From the NCBI RefSeq assembly GCF_015354055.1, contig NZ_JACHTM010000002.1:782530-846529 (forward strand): 64,000 nt of DNA, written 5' to 3'. A program made the translations under genes and the position numbers. The stretch's first letter is position 1. Each line of letters opens with the position of its first letter. The notes beneath the pieces were generated by a model that worked only from the letters and a program-made list of their open reading frames with translations, searched no databases and was not told the origin of the DNA. The stretch comes from Thermaurantiacus tibetensis. GTDB lineage: Bacteria > Pseudomonadota > Alphaproteobacteria > Sphingomonadales > Sphingomonadaceae. Of the stretch, positions 52,530 to 63,239 are shown piece after piece.

Positions 52530-52793
52530 ATGGCGAAGGTCGAGATCTACACCAAGTTCCTCTGCCCCTACTGCACCCGGGCGAAGGCGGTGCTTGCCGC
52601 CCACGGCGCGGAGGTGACCGAGTACGACATCACGCTCGGCGGGCCGAAGCGGGCGGAGATGCTGGCGCGCAGCGGCGGGCGGACGACGGTGCCGCAGATC
52701 TTCATCGACGGCCGCCACATCGGCGGCTGCGACGACCTTCTTGCGCTCGAGCGCGCCGGCGGGCTCGCGCCGCTGCTCGCCGGGGCGGCATGA
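52530..52793 (+). CDS. grxC: Glutaredoxin 3 (GrxC)
   Basis: The 87-residue dithiol glutaredoxin has active-site CPYC at residues 12-15, the cis-Pro in TTVPQIFIDG and the glutathione-binding GGCDDLLALE. It reduces disulfides with glutathione. It follows comF by 28 bp and overlaps the nitrilase start by four bases. Confidence 0.96.
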   Translation: MAKVEIYTKFLCPYCTRAKAVLAAHGAEVTEYDITLGGPKRAEMLARSGGRTTVPQIFIDGRHIGGCDDLLALERAGGLAPLLAGAA

Positions 52794-53626
52794 GGCTCGG
52801 GCTCGTCCAGACGACGACGGGGCTCGACCCCGCGGCGAACGCGGCAGCGCTGGTCGGGGCGATCGGCCGGCTTGCCCGCGCCGGCGCGGGCCTCGTGTTC
52901 ACGCCCGAGATGTCGGGCCTGCTCGACCGCGACCCGGCGCGGCTGTCCGCGGCAGCGCGGACCGAGGCGGAGGACATGGTGCTGGCAGCCGTCCGGGCAG
53001 CCGCGCGCGCACACCGGGTTGCCGTGCACCTCGGCTCGCTCGCGGTGCGCAGGCCAGGCTCCGACCGGCTTGCCAACAGGGGGTTCGTGGTGGGGCCGGA
53101 CGGCGCGATCCTCGCCCGCTACGACAAGCTCCACCTGTTCGACGTCGATCTCCCCGACGGCAGCCGCTACCGGGAGTCGGCAAGCTTCGCGCCGGGCGAG
53201 GCGACCGCGGTCGCCGAGGTGGCCGGCACGCACCTCGGGCTCTCGATCTGCTACGATCTCCGCTTCCCGGCGCTCTACCAGGCGCTGGCGCGCGCCGGGG
53301 CCGAGATTCTTGCCGTGCCCGCCGCCTTCACCCGGCCGACGGGGCAGGCCCACTGGCACGTGCTGCTGCGGGCGCGGGCGATCGAGACCGGCTGCTTCGT
53401 GGTGGCCGCCGCGCAGACGGGCACGCACGCCGACGGCCGCGAGACCTATGGGCACAGCCTTGTCGTCGACCCCTGGGGCGAGGTGCTGCTCGACATGGGC
53501 GAGGCGCCGGGCGAGGCGCTGGTGACGATCGACCTCGCGCGCGTGGCCGAGGTGCGTGGCCGAATCCCGGCGCTGGCCCATGCCCGGCCGGTGCCGGCGC
53601 CCGACCGGGCCGGCATGGCGGCATGA
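52790..53626 (+). CDS. Nitrilase-superfamily amidohydrolase (Nit-type)
   Basis: The protein has the Glu-Lys-Cys triad: Glu40 in FTPEMSG, Lys113 in YDKLHLFDVD and Cys154 in ICYDLRFP. This pattern is that of Nit1/Nit2-like enzymes, which hydrolyse deaminated glutathione and related omega-amides. Length (278 residues) is normal. Position beside grxC in a conserved alphaproteobacterial cluster fits a role in thiol metabolite repair, which is inference. Confidence 0.94.
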   Translation: MRLGLVQTTTGLDPAANAAALVGAIGRLARAGAGLVFTPEMSGLLDRDPARLSAAARTEAEDMVLAAVRAAARAHRVAVHLGSLAVRRPGSDRLANRGFVVGPDGAILARYDKLHLFDVDLPDGSRYRESASFAPGEATAVAEVAGTHLGLSICYDLRFPALYQALARAGAEILAVPAAFTRPTGQAHWHVLLRARAIETGCFVVAAAQTGTHADGRETYGHSLVVDPWGEVLLDMGEAPGEALVTIDLARVAEVRGRIPALAHARPVPAPDRAGMAA

Positions 53627-54024
53627 TCGTCTACGCGCTCGGCTGCGAGGCGGGCCACGTCTTTGAGGGCTGGTTCGGCAGTTCGGCCGACTTCGCCGAG
53701 CAGCAGGCGCGCGGACTCCTGGCCTGCCCGGAGTGCGACAGCCGCGAGGTGCGCAAGATACCGCAGGCCCCCGCCGTCGCGCGGCAGGCCGGGCGCGAGT
53801 CGCACCCGCTCGAACGGCTGCGCGCGGCGATCGAGGCGGCGTGCGACGACGTGGGGCCCCGCTTTGCCGAGGAGGCGCGCGCCCGCCATGCGGCGGCCGA
53901 GCGGGGCGAGACGGTGCGCGGGGCCTATGGCCAGGCGAGTGCCGAGGAGGTGCGGGCGCTTCTCGACGAGGGTGTGCCGGTGGCGCCGCTGCCGTTCCGC
54001 CCGCGCTCGGCGGCCGATGCCTGA
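53623..54024 (+). CDS. DUF1178 family protein
   Basis: The 133-residue protein begins [40 protein letters not shown], the DUF1178 signature with a likely zinc-binding Cys/His set (C-x3-H and C-x2-C). The function is unknown. It overlaps the nitrilase stop by four bases and closes the comF-grxC-nitrilase-DUF1178 unit, which is conserved in alphaproteobacteria. Confidence 0.95.
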   Translation: MIVYALGCEAGHVFEGWFGSSADFAEQQARGLLACPECDSREVRKIPQAPAVARQAGRESHPLERLRAAIEAACDDVGPRFAEEARARHAAAERGETVRGAYGQASAEEVRALLDEGVPVAPLPFRPRSAADA

Positions 54025-54103
54025 GAGGCTTGCGGGGGATGGGCCGACGCGGGTGCGCGGGCGCTTGCGTGGTCTGGACGGCCGGGCGATAGGGCAGGCG
54101 TGC

Positions 54104-54180
54104 GGTCCCGTAGCTCAGCCGGATAGAGCAGCGGTTTCCTAAACCGGAGGTCGCAGGTTCGAGTCCTGCCGGGACCGCCA
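54104..54180 (+). tRNA. tRNA-Arg (anticodon CCT)
   Basis: A full cloverleaf is present: acceptor GGTCCCG/CGGGACC, D-arm TAGCTCAGCCGGATAGAGC, anticodon loop TTCCTAA (CCT), T-arm GTTCGAGTC and encoded CCA. Its 3' end marks the start of an acquired island, and tRNA 3' ends are common integrase targets. Confidence 0.97.
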
Positions 54181-54531
54181 GAATTCCCTAGCAATATCAG
54201 TGGTTACGCGGTCCGGCGTGGAACGGGCCGGCTGGAACAAAGCGCGAATCAAGCGTTGAGCGGGGCACACTGAGGGGCACAGTGGGAGCACAGATCGTTC
54301 GGCTTACGTTCCGGATTTTCCGATAGAAATGCGACAGGAACCAAGGCCCAAGGCAAGCAGAGGAGGCGAGTTATCCCTGCCTCTGCGGGGTCACCGACAG
54401 CGCTGGACGGCTGGCAAGTTTCGGGCAAGAAAGATGCCGATACCGCGACAGGTCGGCGGGGGAGGGTTGGTTGGCGGGACTGCGGGAGTTGTTGATGCGG
54501 TATCGGGGATGCTGCACCCACGCAGCGGGAC
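54181..54531. other. Island left flank between tRNA-Arg and the restriction gene
   Basis: No gene is supported in these 351 bp. The composition is more mixed than the core genome. A GGGGCACA motif occurs twice close together (about 54261-54283), which could be a remnant of an integrase arm site. No integrase coding sequence or second copy of the tRNA 3' end was found in the window. Confidence 0.5.
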
Positions 54532-57500
54532 ATGGGCACGGCCTTCGAGCGCGTGGTCAAGGTCTGACTCGAGAATGCGCCGACCCAGCGAGGACAATAT
54601 GGCCGGGTGCTGACCTACGCGGAGTGGGCGAAGGAGAGGGGCGAGAACGCCCAGGATGTTGGCGTCGACCTCTGTGCCGAGCTCCCCGGGCAGCCGGGCC
54701 GCTGGTGCGCGGTCCAGTGCAAGTATCGGGCGGAAGGCGATCGCATCCAGAAGAGCGACATCGACAGCTTCTTCAATGCCTCAGGCCGCGACCCCTTCTC
54801 GCGCCGCATGTTTGTCGACTCGACGAGGGTAAACTGGTCGGAGCCAGCAGAGGCGATGCTGGAAGGGCAACAGGTTGAGACGCTGCGAGTCGGCCTGCAC
54901 GAGCTCGAGGACAGTGGAATCGACTGGACCGCCTATGTCGAGCGCGAGGAAGTCCGCCTCCATCCCAAGAAGCAGCCGCGCCAGCATCAGCGCGACGCCG
55001 TGGAGGCCGTGCGGAAGGGCTTCGAACGAATCGACCGCGGCAAGCTGGTCATGGCGTGCGGCACGGGCAAGACGTTCACTGCCCTCAAGATCGCGGAGGA
55101 GCTGGGGGGCAAGGGTGGGCGGGTGCTGTTCCTCGTCCCTTCGCTTGCCCTCATGTCGCAGACGGTCAGGGAATGGTCGATCGACAGCGAGGTAGGGCTG
55201 CGGTCCTACGCGGTCTGCTCGGACAGCCAGGTGGGCATGCGCAAGCCCGCCGACGATGATCTTGCTGACATCACGGCAAGCGACCTCGAGATCCCCGCCT
55301 CTACCCGGGCCGATGCGCTTGCCGCCCATGCGACGAGGCATGACCCCGAGCGGATGACAGTGGTGTTCGCCACCTATCAGTCGCTGGATGTCATCCACCG
55401 GGCCCAGCACCAGTTCGGACTGCCGGAGTTCGATCTCATCATCTGCGACGAGGCGCACAGGACGACCGGCGCATCGCTCTCGGAAGAGGACGAGAGCAAC
55501 TTCATCCGCGTTCATGACGCCGAGTGGATTCGAGGCAGGCGGCGCCTCTACATGACAGCGACGCCCCGCGTGTTCGGCGATGCGGCGAAGGCAGAGGCCG
55601 ACCGCCGGGCGGTCACTCTCGCGTCGATGGACGATCCCGAGCTGCTCGGCGAGACCTTCTTCGTCTTCCAGCTTCAGCGAGGCGGTCGAGAAGGGGCTCC
55701 TCGCGGACTACAAGGTCATCGTTCTCGCGGTCGACGAGCAGGCGATCGCCCGCGGAGTCAGGGCGGCGCTGTCCGACGGTGGCACCGAGCTCCAGCTGGA
55801 TGACGCGACGCGGATCGTCGGCTGCTACAAGGCGCTCCTGAAGGCCGGGCTTGGCGAGGATGTAGGGCACGACTCGCGGCCAATGGCGCGGGCGATCGCC
55901 TTTGCCCGCAGCATCAAGGCGTCAAGGCTGTTCGAGAGCCAGTTCGCCCGGGTCGCAGCCGAGTGGTGCCAGACGATGGCAGGGCTTCCCGATGCCGAGA
56001 CGCTACCCGAGCTCGCCTGCCACGTCCGACACGTGGATGGCACCTTCCGGGCCAAGGCGCGCGATGCGCTGCTTGCCTGGCTGCGCGAAGCCGAGAGCGG
56101 CAGGGAGTGCCGGATCCTCACCAACGCGCGCTGCCTTTCCGAAGGGGTGGATGTGCCCGCGCTCGATGCCGTGCTGTTCCTCCACCCCCGGAAGTCGCAG
56201 ATCGATGTCGTCCAGGCGGTGGGGCGCGTCATGCGCCGGGCGCCGGGCAAGGCGCGGGGCTATGTCATCCTGCCGGTGGCGGTGGCGCCGGGGATCGAGC
56301 CGGCGGACGCGCTGGATGCCAACGAGCCCTACCGGATCATCTGGCAGGTGCTGAACGCGCTCAGGTCGCACGACGAGCGGCTGGATGGCGCGATCAACCG
56401 CATGGCCCATGGCGATACCGCCGGGGGCCGGATCCACATCGAGATCATGACCGACACGCTGCCGCGCCGGCCCGAGAAGACACCGGAGACGATCGACATC
56501 GGCAACGGAAGCCCGCCCGACGATGACGATCTCGCCCCACCGGAGCGGCCCGAGGGCGAGCAATATGCCTTCCAGTTCGACGAATGGGCGCGCGCCATTC
56601 GCGCTGCGATCGTGAAGCGCTGCGGCACCCGCACCTACTGGGAGGACTGGGCGAAGGATGTGGCGGAGATTGCGCAGAAGCATATCCTGCGCATCCGGGC
56701 AGCGGTCAAATCGGCGGATGGCCCGGCCGCCGAAGCGTTCCGCAGCTTCCTTGCGGAACTTCGCGATGATCTCAACGACGGCCTCACCGAGGAGGAGGCG
56801 ATCGAGATGCTGGCCCAGCATCTTGTTACCCGCCCCGTCTTCGAGGCGCTGTTCGAGGGCTACAGCTTTGCCGCCCACAACCCCGTGAGCCGGGCGCTCC
56901 AGCGCGTGGTGGAGGCGCTGGAGGGCGAGCATATCGAGAAGGAGGCAAGCGGCCTCGAAGGCTTCTACGACAGCGTCCGCCGCCGTGCGGCGGGAGTCGA
57001 GACGGCGGAGGCGAAGCAGAAGATCATCGTCGAGCTCTACGACAAGTTCTTCCGCGCCGCCTTCCCCAGGCTCACCCAGCGGCTCGGCATCGTCTACACG
57101 CCGGTCGAGCTGGTCGATTTCATCCTCCGCTCGGTCGACGAGGTGCTGAAGGCCGAGTTCGGGCGCAGCCTTGCGGACGAGGGGGTGCATATCATCGACC
57201 CCTTCGTCGGCACCGGCACCTTCCTCGTGCGGCTGATCGAGCTGGGGCTCCTTCCGCCGGAAGCGCTCCGGCGCAAGTACGAGGAGGAGCTCCACGCCAA
57301 CGAGATCGTGCTGCTCGCCTATTACATCGCGGCGATCAACATCGAGGCGGCGTTCCACACGGCAGCCGGCGGGGACTATCAGCCGTTTCCGGGCATCTGC
57401 CTTACGGACACCTTCGAGCTGTGGGAGCAGGAGCGCGATCTCTTCTCTGACCTGATGGCGGAGAACAGCGACCGCCGGCAGCGGCAGAAGGAGGTGCCCT

Positions 57501-59377
57501 TGAAGGTCATCATCGCCAACCCGCCCTATTCGGTGGGGCAGGACAACGCGAACGATGCCGCCGCCAACCGGAAGTATCCGAAGCTCGACCAGAGGATCCG
57601 CGAGACCTACGCCGCGCGCTCGACGGCACGGAACCTGAACTCGCTTTACGACAGCTACATCCGCGCCATCCGCTGGGCGTCTGACCGGGTGGCCGAAGGC
57701 GGGGTCATCGGCTTTGTGACCAACGCCGGCTGGGTGGACGGCAACACGGCCGATGGCCTCCGGCGCACGCTGGCCGAGGAGTTTTCCTCGATCCACGTCT
57801 TCCACCTGCGGGGGAACGCGCGCACCTCGGGCGAGCGACGGCGACAGGAGGCGGGCAATGCCTTCGGTGAAGGAACGCGCGCGCCGATCTGCATCCTGAT
57901 CCTCGCGCGCAACCCCAGCGCCTTGGAGCAGGGCCGGATCTTCTTCCACGACATCGGCGACTATCTCTCGCGCGAGGAGAAGCTTGCGCGGGTGAAGGCG
58001 CTGGAAAGCGTGATGGGCATGGCGGCGCAGGGACTGTGGCAGCGCATCACCCCCAATGAGCATGCCGACTGGATCGGCCAGCGCGACGAACGCTTCGCGC
58101 GCCTTACTCCGCTGGGCGACAAGGAGGGCGTCGAGGAGCCGCTCTTCGAGATTTATTCGGCTGGGGTCAAGACCCAGCGGGACGCCTGGGCGTGGAACGC
58201 CAGCCGCGACGAGCTTGAGCGCAACATGGAGCGAATGATCGGCTTCTACGGCGAGGAGCTGGCCCGTTTCGATGCGGCCGTGCCGAGAGCCGAGCGAAAG
58301 CGGCGCGAGGCGCTGGTCGACGCGTTTGTCTCGAAGGACTCGAAGCGGATCAGCTGGACGCGCGCGCTCCGGAACGACCTCGTCCGCGGAAAGACCCACG
58401 CTTTTGAGCCCAGTGCTCCGACACCGGGCCTCTACCGGCCCTTCACGCCCCAGTGGCTCTACTACAGCCGCGCCATGAACGAAATGGTCTACCAAATGCC
58501 TCGGCTCTTTCCGCCCGGCCGACCGGAGTGCGGGAACCGGGTGATCGCGCTTCCTTCTCCCGGAAATGTTACGCCCTTTTCCTGCCTCATGGCGGAACGG
58601 TTGATCGACCTTTCATATGTTGCCGCGAAGTCCGGCTCCCAATGCTTCCCCCGCTGGCTATGGGAGGAGGAACGCGATGCGTGGGGCAAGCCGGTGCGCG
58701 ATGCACAGGGCCGGCCTCGCCTGGTGCGGCGCGACGCCATCACCGATGCCGGGCTTGCCCACTTCGAGGCGGCCTATCCGGGGGAGCCCATCAGCAAGGA
58801 TGACCTCTTCCACTATGTCTACGGCCTTCTCCATTCGCCCGACTATCGCGCGCGCTACGCCGCCAACCTCTCGAAGGAACTGCCGCGCATCCCCCGCGTG
58901 AAGCGGGTGGGGGATTTCCGCGCCTTCGCCGAGGCCGGGCGGAAGCTTGCCGAGCTCCACCTTGGCTTCGAGGCGGTGGAGCCCTGGCCCGTGACCATTG
59001 CCGAAGGCTCGCTCGACCTTGCCGTCATCGATGACCCGGTGCGCTTCTTCCGCGTGGAGAAGATGCGCTTTGCCGGCAAGCGCCCCAACCTCGACCGCAC
59101 GACCATCATCTACAACCCGAACATCACGGTGACGGGGATTCCGCTTGAGGCCTACGGCTATGTGGTGAACGGCAAGCCGGCGATCGAATGGGTGATGGAG
59201 CGGCAGGGGGTCTCGACCGACTCGGCAAGCGGAATCACCAACGATGCCAACCGCTACGCCATTGAGACGAAGAACAACCCGCGCTACCCGCTCGACCTCC
59301 TCTGCCGCGTCATCACCGTCAGCATGAGGACGGTCGAGATCGTGAAGGGATTGCCGAGGCTGGAGATCGGGGAATGA
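54532..59377 (+). pseudogene. Type ISP restriction-modification enzyme, broken by a stop codon and a frameshift
   Basis: Single-chain type ISP enzymes translocate DNA, methylate adenine and cut. The ATG at 54532 gives MGTAFERVVKV, then an in-frame TGA (54565-54567) where Trp is expected, then LENAPTQRGQYGRVLTYAEW. Next come an Mrr-like nuclease (GVDL...QCKY) and an SF2 helicase (CGTGKT about 55056, CDEAHR, MTATPR). Near 55665-55672 homology moves to the +1 frame (FSEAVEKGLLADYKV) and runs to 59377: motif VI QAVGRVMRR, methyltransferase DPFVGTGTF (about 57195), NPPY (57518), then target recognition. A GTG at 54607 could restart translation, but the frameshift remains. Confidence 0.88.
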
Positions 59378-59832
59378 AGTGGCCGGTCAGTCTGGCAGCC
59401 GCTTGCGTTCTGCTCGTCATCGCCAACGCCGATCGTCGGAAGGCAGCCGATGATGCCGACCTAATGCGTGCTGCCGAAAACGCTGCGTTCGCCGATCTCG
59501 AAGCCTCGAGCGACGCCGGCGAAGACATGGCGGCTGAGGATGAAGCCGATGCCCTGGCGTTCGGGGACGCGATCGTCGCCGGAGAGACTTATGCAGAATA
59601 TGATGACCGACGGGACGCGCTCGACGGCTCGCGCGGGAGCTTCATGGGCTACGGCTGCACGGTGGACTGCAGCGGGCATGAAGCCGGCTACCAATGGGCC
59701 TCCCGGATGGGGATCTCCGACCCCGATGACTGCAGCGGCAACAGCTGGAGCTTCATCGAAGGCTGCCGCGCCTATGCGGAGAGCATGGACATCGTCGATG
59801 CCAGCGCGATTGAGCACGAGACGCCGTTGTGA
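59374..59832 (+). CDS. Small exported protein with a conserved-looking Cys motif, coupled to the type ISP gene
   Basis: The 152-residue protein starts with a hydrophobic segment (about residues 5-18), probably a signal peptide or anchor. An acidic Ala/Asp/Glu-rich middle follows, then a compact C-terminal part with four cysteines (GCTVDCSGHEAGYQWA, DDCSGNSW, EGCRAYAE). The Cys, His and Trp density suggests a disulfide- or metal-stabilised fold. Its ATG overlaps the restriction gene stop (ATGA), so it was translated with it. I do not recognise a named family. Confidence 0.75.
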   Translation: MKWPVSLAAACVLLVIANADRRKAADDADLMRAAENAAFADLEASSDAGEDMAAEDEADALAFGDAIVAGETYAEYDDRRDALDGSRGSFMGYGCTVDCSGHEAGYQWASRMGISDPDDCSGNSWSFIEGCRAYAESMDIVDASAIEHETPL

Positions 59833-59888
59833 TGACGCTCGAGAGTTCAATGCCCCCGTTTGATGAGGCGCAATTTGGAGGCTGAATG

Positions 59889-62800
59889 ATGGCCACCGCG
59901 CACGAGCCTTCGCTGCCAGAGCGGATATTGGCGTATCTGCTGGAGAATCCAAAGAAGACGGCTACGGAGATTGCCCGCGCAATTGGTGTCGACAGGCGCT
60001 TGGCCAACACAATACTGTACGGACCCCTGAAGGGCCGGGTGAGGCAGGACCGGAGCTACCGCTGGTCGGTCGTGGAGACCAGTCGCCCGCGGCCCGAGGA
60101 GGCTGCCGAGGAGCCCGAACGCTATGCCGACACCGACCTTGCGAAACTCTGCCGCTATTATCTTGCCTGCCTCGGCCATGACGACGCCGGCGTCTCGACC
60201 TTCCTGACCTCGAAATATGGCGATCCGGATTTCTTCGAGTTGCCGAGCCTGCCGCAAGGGGCTTTCGATCTCGCTGAAACCGAGGCTGCCCGCCGCATGC
60301 TGGGGCGCAAGCGCACGGAGCGTGGCCGCTATGGGCTCTATCTCGGCTATCCGACTGCCCTCCATCACCTGAAATCCACACGCTCCGATTGGGAAGGCTG
60401 GAAGGTGGAACCCATCCTCCTCTTTCCCATCGAGCAGGAAGGTGGGCGCCTCAGGGTCGATCTCAACTTTCCGATCGTCAACCAAAGGCCGCTTCAGCGC
60501 TTCACCAATGCCGAGCGCGACCAGCTGATGAACGAGCTTGTCCAGCTCGAGCAGGAGCTGGGGCTGGGGGTGGAAGGCGAACCGCCCGAGCTCGATGAAC
60601 TGGCGCTCAGGCTCCAGGCCGTTCGCCCCGAATGGCCGTGGCAGGAGGAGATTGATCCAGGCAATCTCGGATTGGAACGGGCTGCACTTGCCGAAGTGGC
60701 AGCCGAGGGCATCTTCAACCGCGCCGTGATCATCATGGCGGAGAAATCCCCCTACACGCAAGGTCTCGAACAGGAGCTCCGGGAACTGGCGAGGCTTCCG
60801 GAGGCGAAGTTCGCCGCGACGGCGCTCGGGCGGTGGCTCCGTGGCCCCTCCGACACGCCCGACGAACCGCCACCTTCCGATCCGCTGATCGAAGTGTTGC
60901 CGATGAACAGCGAGCAGCGCCAGGCCGTTGCGGCTGCCCTGTCACGACCGGTGACGGTGATCACGGGCCCGCCAGGCACCGGCAAGTCGCAGGTTGTCAC
61001 CAACCTGCTCGTCAATGCCGCCTGGGTAGGCAAGCGGATCCTGTTCGCCAGCAAGAACAACAAGGCGGTGGACGTCGTCGAGACCCGCATCAACGCGCTC
61101 GGCTCTCGACCCATCCTCTTGCGAGTCGGGTCACAGGCCCATCAAGTCAAAGTTGCCGAATATTTGCTGGCCCTGCTATCGGCGACGACGACAGATTCGG
61201 AAAAACAGGAGTTTGAAGAGGCTCAGCGCATCCACCGAGATCTGGTTGCGCACCACGAAAGACTGGCCAGTGAGGCTGAGCGGCTCGTCGCACTCCGCAA
61301 CCACGTGGATCAGCTTGATCGGGCATCGGAGCCAGCCCGCCAGATACTCGGACCTGAGCTCTTCGCGAAGGCGGAATCGATCCGGCTTGCCCCTATTCAC
61401 GACGCGATCCAACGCCTGAACTACGCCGTCGAGAGAGCGGATAGATCAAGAGCTCCATTCTTCACCAGCCTTGTCTGGCTGTTTGTCCGCGGTGGGCGCC
61501 TAGAGGCACTGAGGTCGGCTTCTGCGGACGCAGCAGACTTGCTGGACAGCATCGATCTTAAGGGCTTACCGGCTCAGCCCGACGAAAGTGATCTGGGCCA
61601 GTTACGGAGCTTGATCGAGGAAGCGCAGACGCGCCTGGCCAGCCTAGAGGAGGCGCGGGCGTATTGGACTGCTCTGCGCACACTTCAGGGCAGCCGAAGC
61701 CTGGAGGCCATCTCTGCTGACGAGGCAAGGCTCCAGCAGCGGATTGCCGAGCATTCGCTTCACATGTGGAAGCTCTGGCTTCGGGTGCAGCCCTCCCGAC
61801 TTCCGGCCTTGGAGCGCGACCGTCTTGGCCAATACACGACTGTCTTGAATATGTTGATTGAAGCGGGAGTCGATGGGGCCTCTCAATTACCTGGCAGAGT
61901 ATAGGCCAAATATTACGAACTCCTTCGGTCTGCGTCTCATTTGCTGCCCTGCTGGGCTGTGACCAACCTCTCAGCACACCGCAGGATTCCCTTTGAGGCG
62001 GGGCAGTTCGATCTGGTTGTGTTCGATGAATCGAGCCAGTGCGATATTGCTTCGGCTCTTCCTCTGCTCTATCGTGCCAAGGCTGTTGCAGTCATCGGTG
62101 ATCCGAAGCAGCTATCCCACATCTCTGGGCTTAAGCGCGGGCAGGATCACAGTCTTCTGGAGAAGTTCGGCCTGATCGACGACTTTATGCATTGGTCCTA
62201 TGCGCAGCAGTTTCTATTTGGCCTAGCCGCGGTGCAGGTCCGCAGCGATGCCATTGTCGGACTTGTTGACCACCACCGGTCACATGCGGACATCATCAAT
62301 TTTTCGAATGCAGAATTCTACGAGGAACGACTGCGAGTCGCCACGCGCTATGACCGTCTGAAGACACCGGGCCGGGGTGAGCCGGGCATTCGCTGGATCC
62401 ATGTGAAAGGGGCTTGCCAGCTTCCGCCGACCGGAGGCGCGGTCAACATGCCAGAGGTCAAGGCCGTCGTCGACACGCTGCGCGACCTGGTGCTGGCCAA
62501 GGGGTACGCGGGTTCGCTTGGGGTTGTCACGCCTTTCCGCGCCCAGGCCAATGCCATCACCGAGACCGTGAATAGCGATGAAGAGCTGAGCGATGCCGTG
62601 ATCCGCCAAAGCTTTCTGGCTGACACGGTCCACAAGTTTCAAGGTGACGAGCGGGATCTGATGATCTTCTCCCCTGTTGTTGCCCAGGGGGTCCCCCAAG
62701 GAGCGTTGGCATTCCTGAAGGCGAACGGCAATCTCTTCAACGTTGCCATCACGCGCGCCCGCGCCCAGCTGTTGGTCGTCGGAGATCGGACCGCCTGCGC

Positions 62801-63239
62801 TCGCTCCGAGATCGGCTATCTTTCGCGCTTCGCTTCCTATGTTGCGGATCTTGCCTCTGCAAAGGAGCAGGAGGAGGCGGCTTGCGTCGCGGACCTGGGC
62901 CCCGATTATCCCGTTGTGAGCAATCCGGAGCGTGTCTCGGACTGGGAGCGGATATTCTATCGGGCTCTATACCAAGCTGGAATTCGGCCAATTCCGCAGT
63001 TTCCCATTGAAAAGTTCGTGGTCGATTTCCTTGTGACCAACGGCGAGCGTCGATTGGTCATCGAAGTAGATGGTGAACGCTACCATCGCAACTGGACGGG
63101 CGAACTATGTCGTCGTGATCAGCTGCGCAATCAGCGGCTGTTCGAGCTTGGCTATGGCGTGATGCGCTTCTGGGTTCCGGAGATCCGGGACGACCTGGAG
63201 GGGTGCGTCGCCCAGGTCTGCGAGTGGCAGCGTGGATAG
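59889..63239 (+). pseudogene. SF1 helicase with DUF559/Vsr-like nuclease domain, split by one in-frame TAG
   Basis: The frame is open from 59889, closed by TAG at 61902-61904, and continues in the same frame to 63239 (1116 codons in all). The first part has a winged-helix start (ERILAYLLENPKKTATEIARAIGVDRR), Walker A GPPGTGKSQ (about 60966) and a coiled coil. The second continues the homology (YYELL, PCWAVTNLSAHRRIP) with VFDESSQCDI, GDPKQL, VTPFRAQANAI, VHKFQGDERDLMIF and NVAITRARAQLLV. It ends in a DUF559/Vsr-like nuclease (VVDFLV, VIEVDGERYH, FELGYGVMRFW). The ATG at 61941 could express the second part alone, without motif I. Confidence 0.87.

Noticed and set aside
54565..54567. Selenocysteine or other recoding at the TGA of the type ISP gene
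   Set aside because: No hairpin of the bacterial SECIS type follows, the expected residue is Trp, and the gene has a second lesion. Simple mutation is the better explanation.
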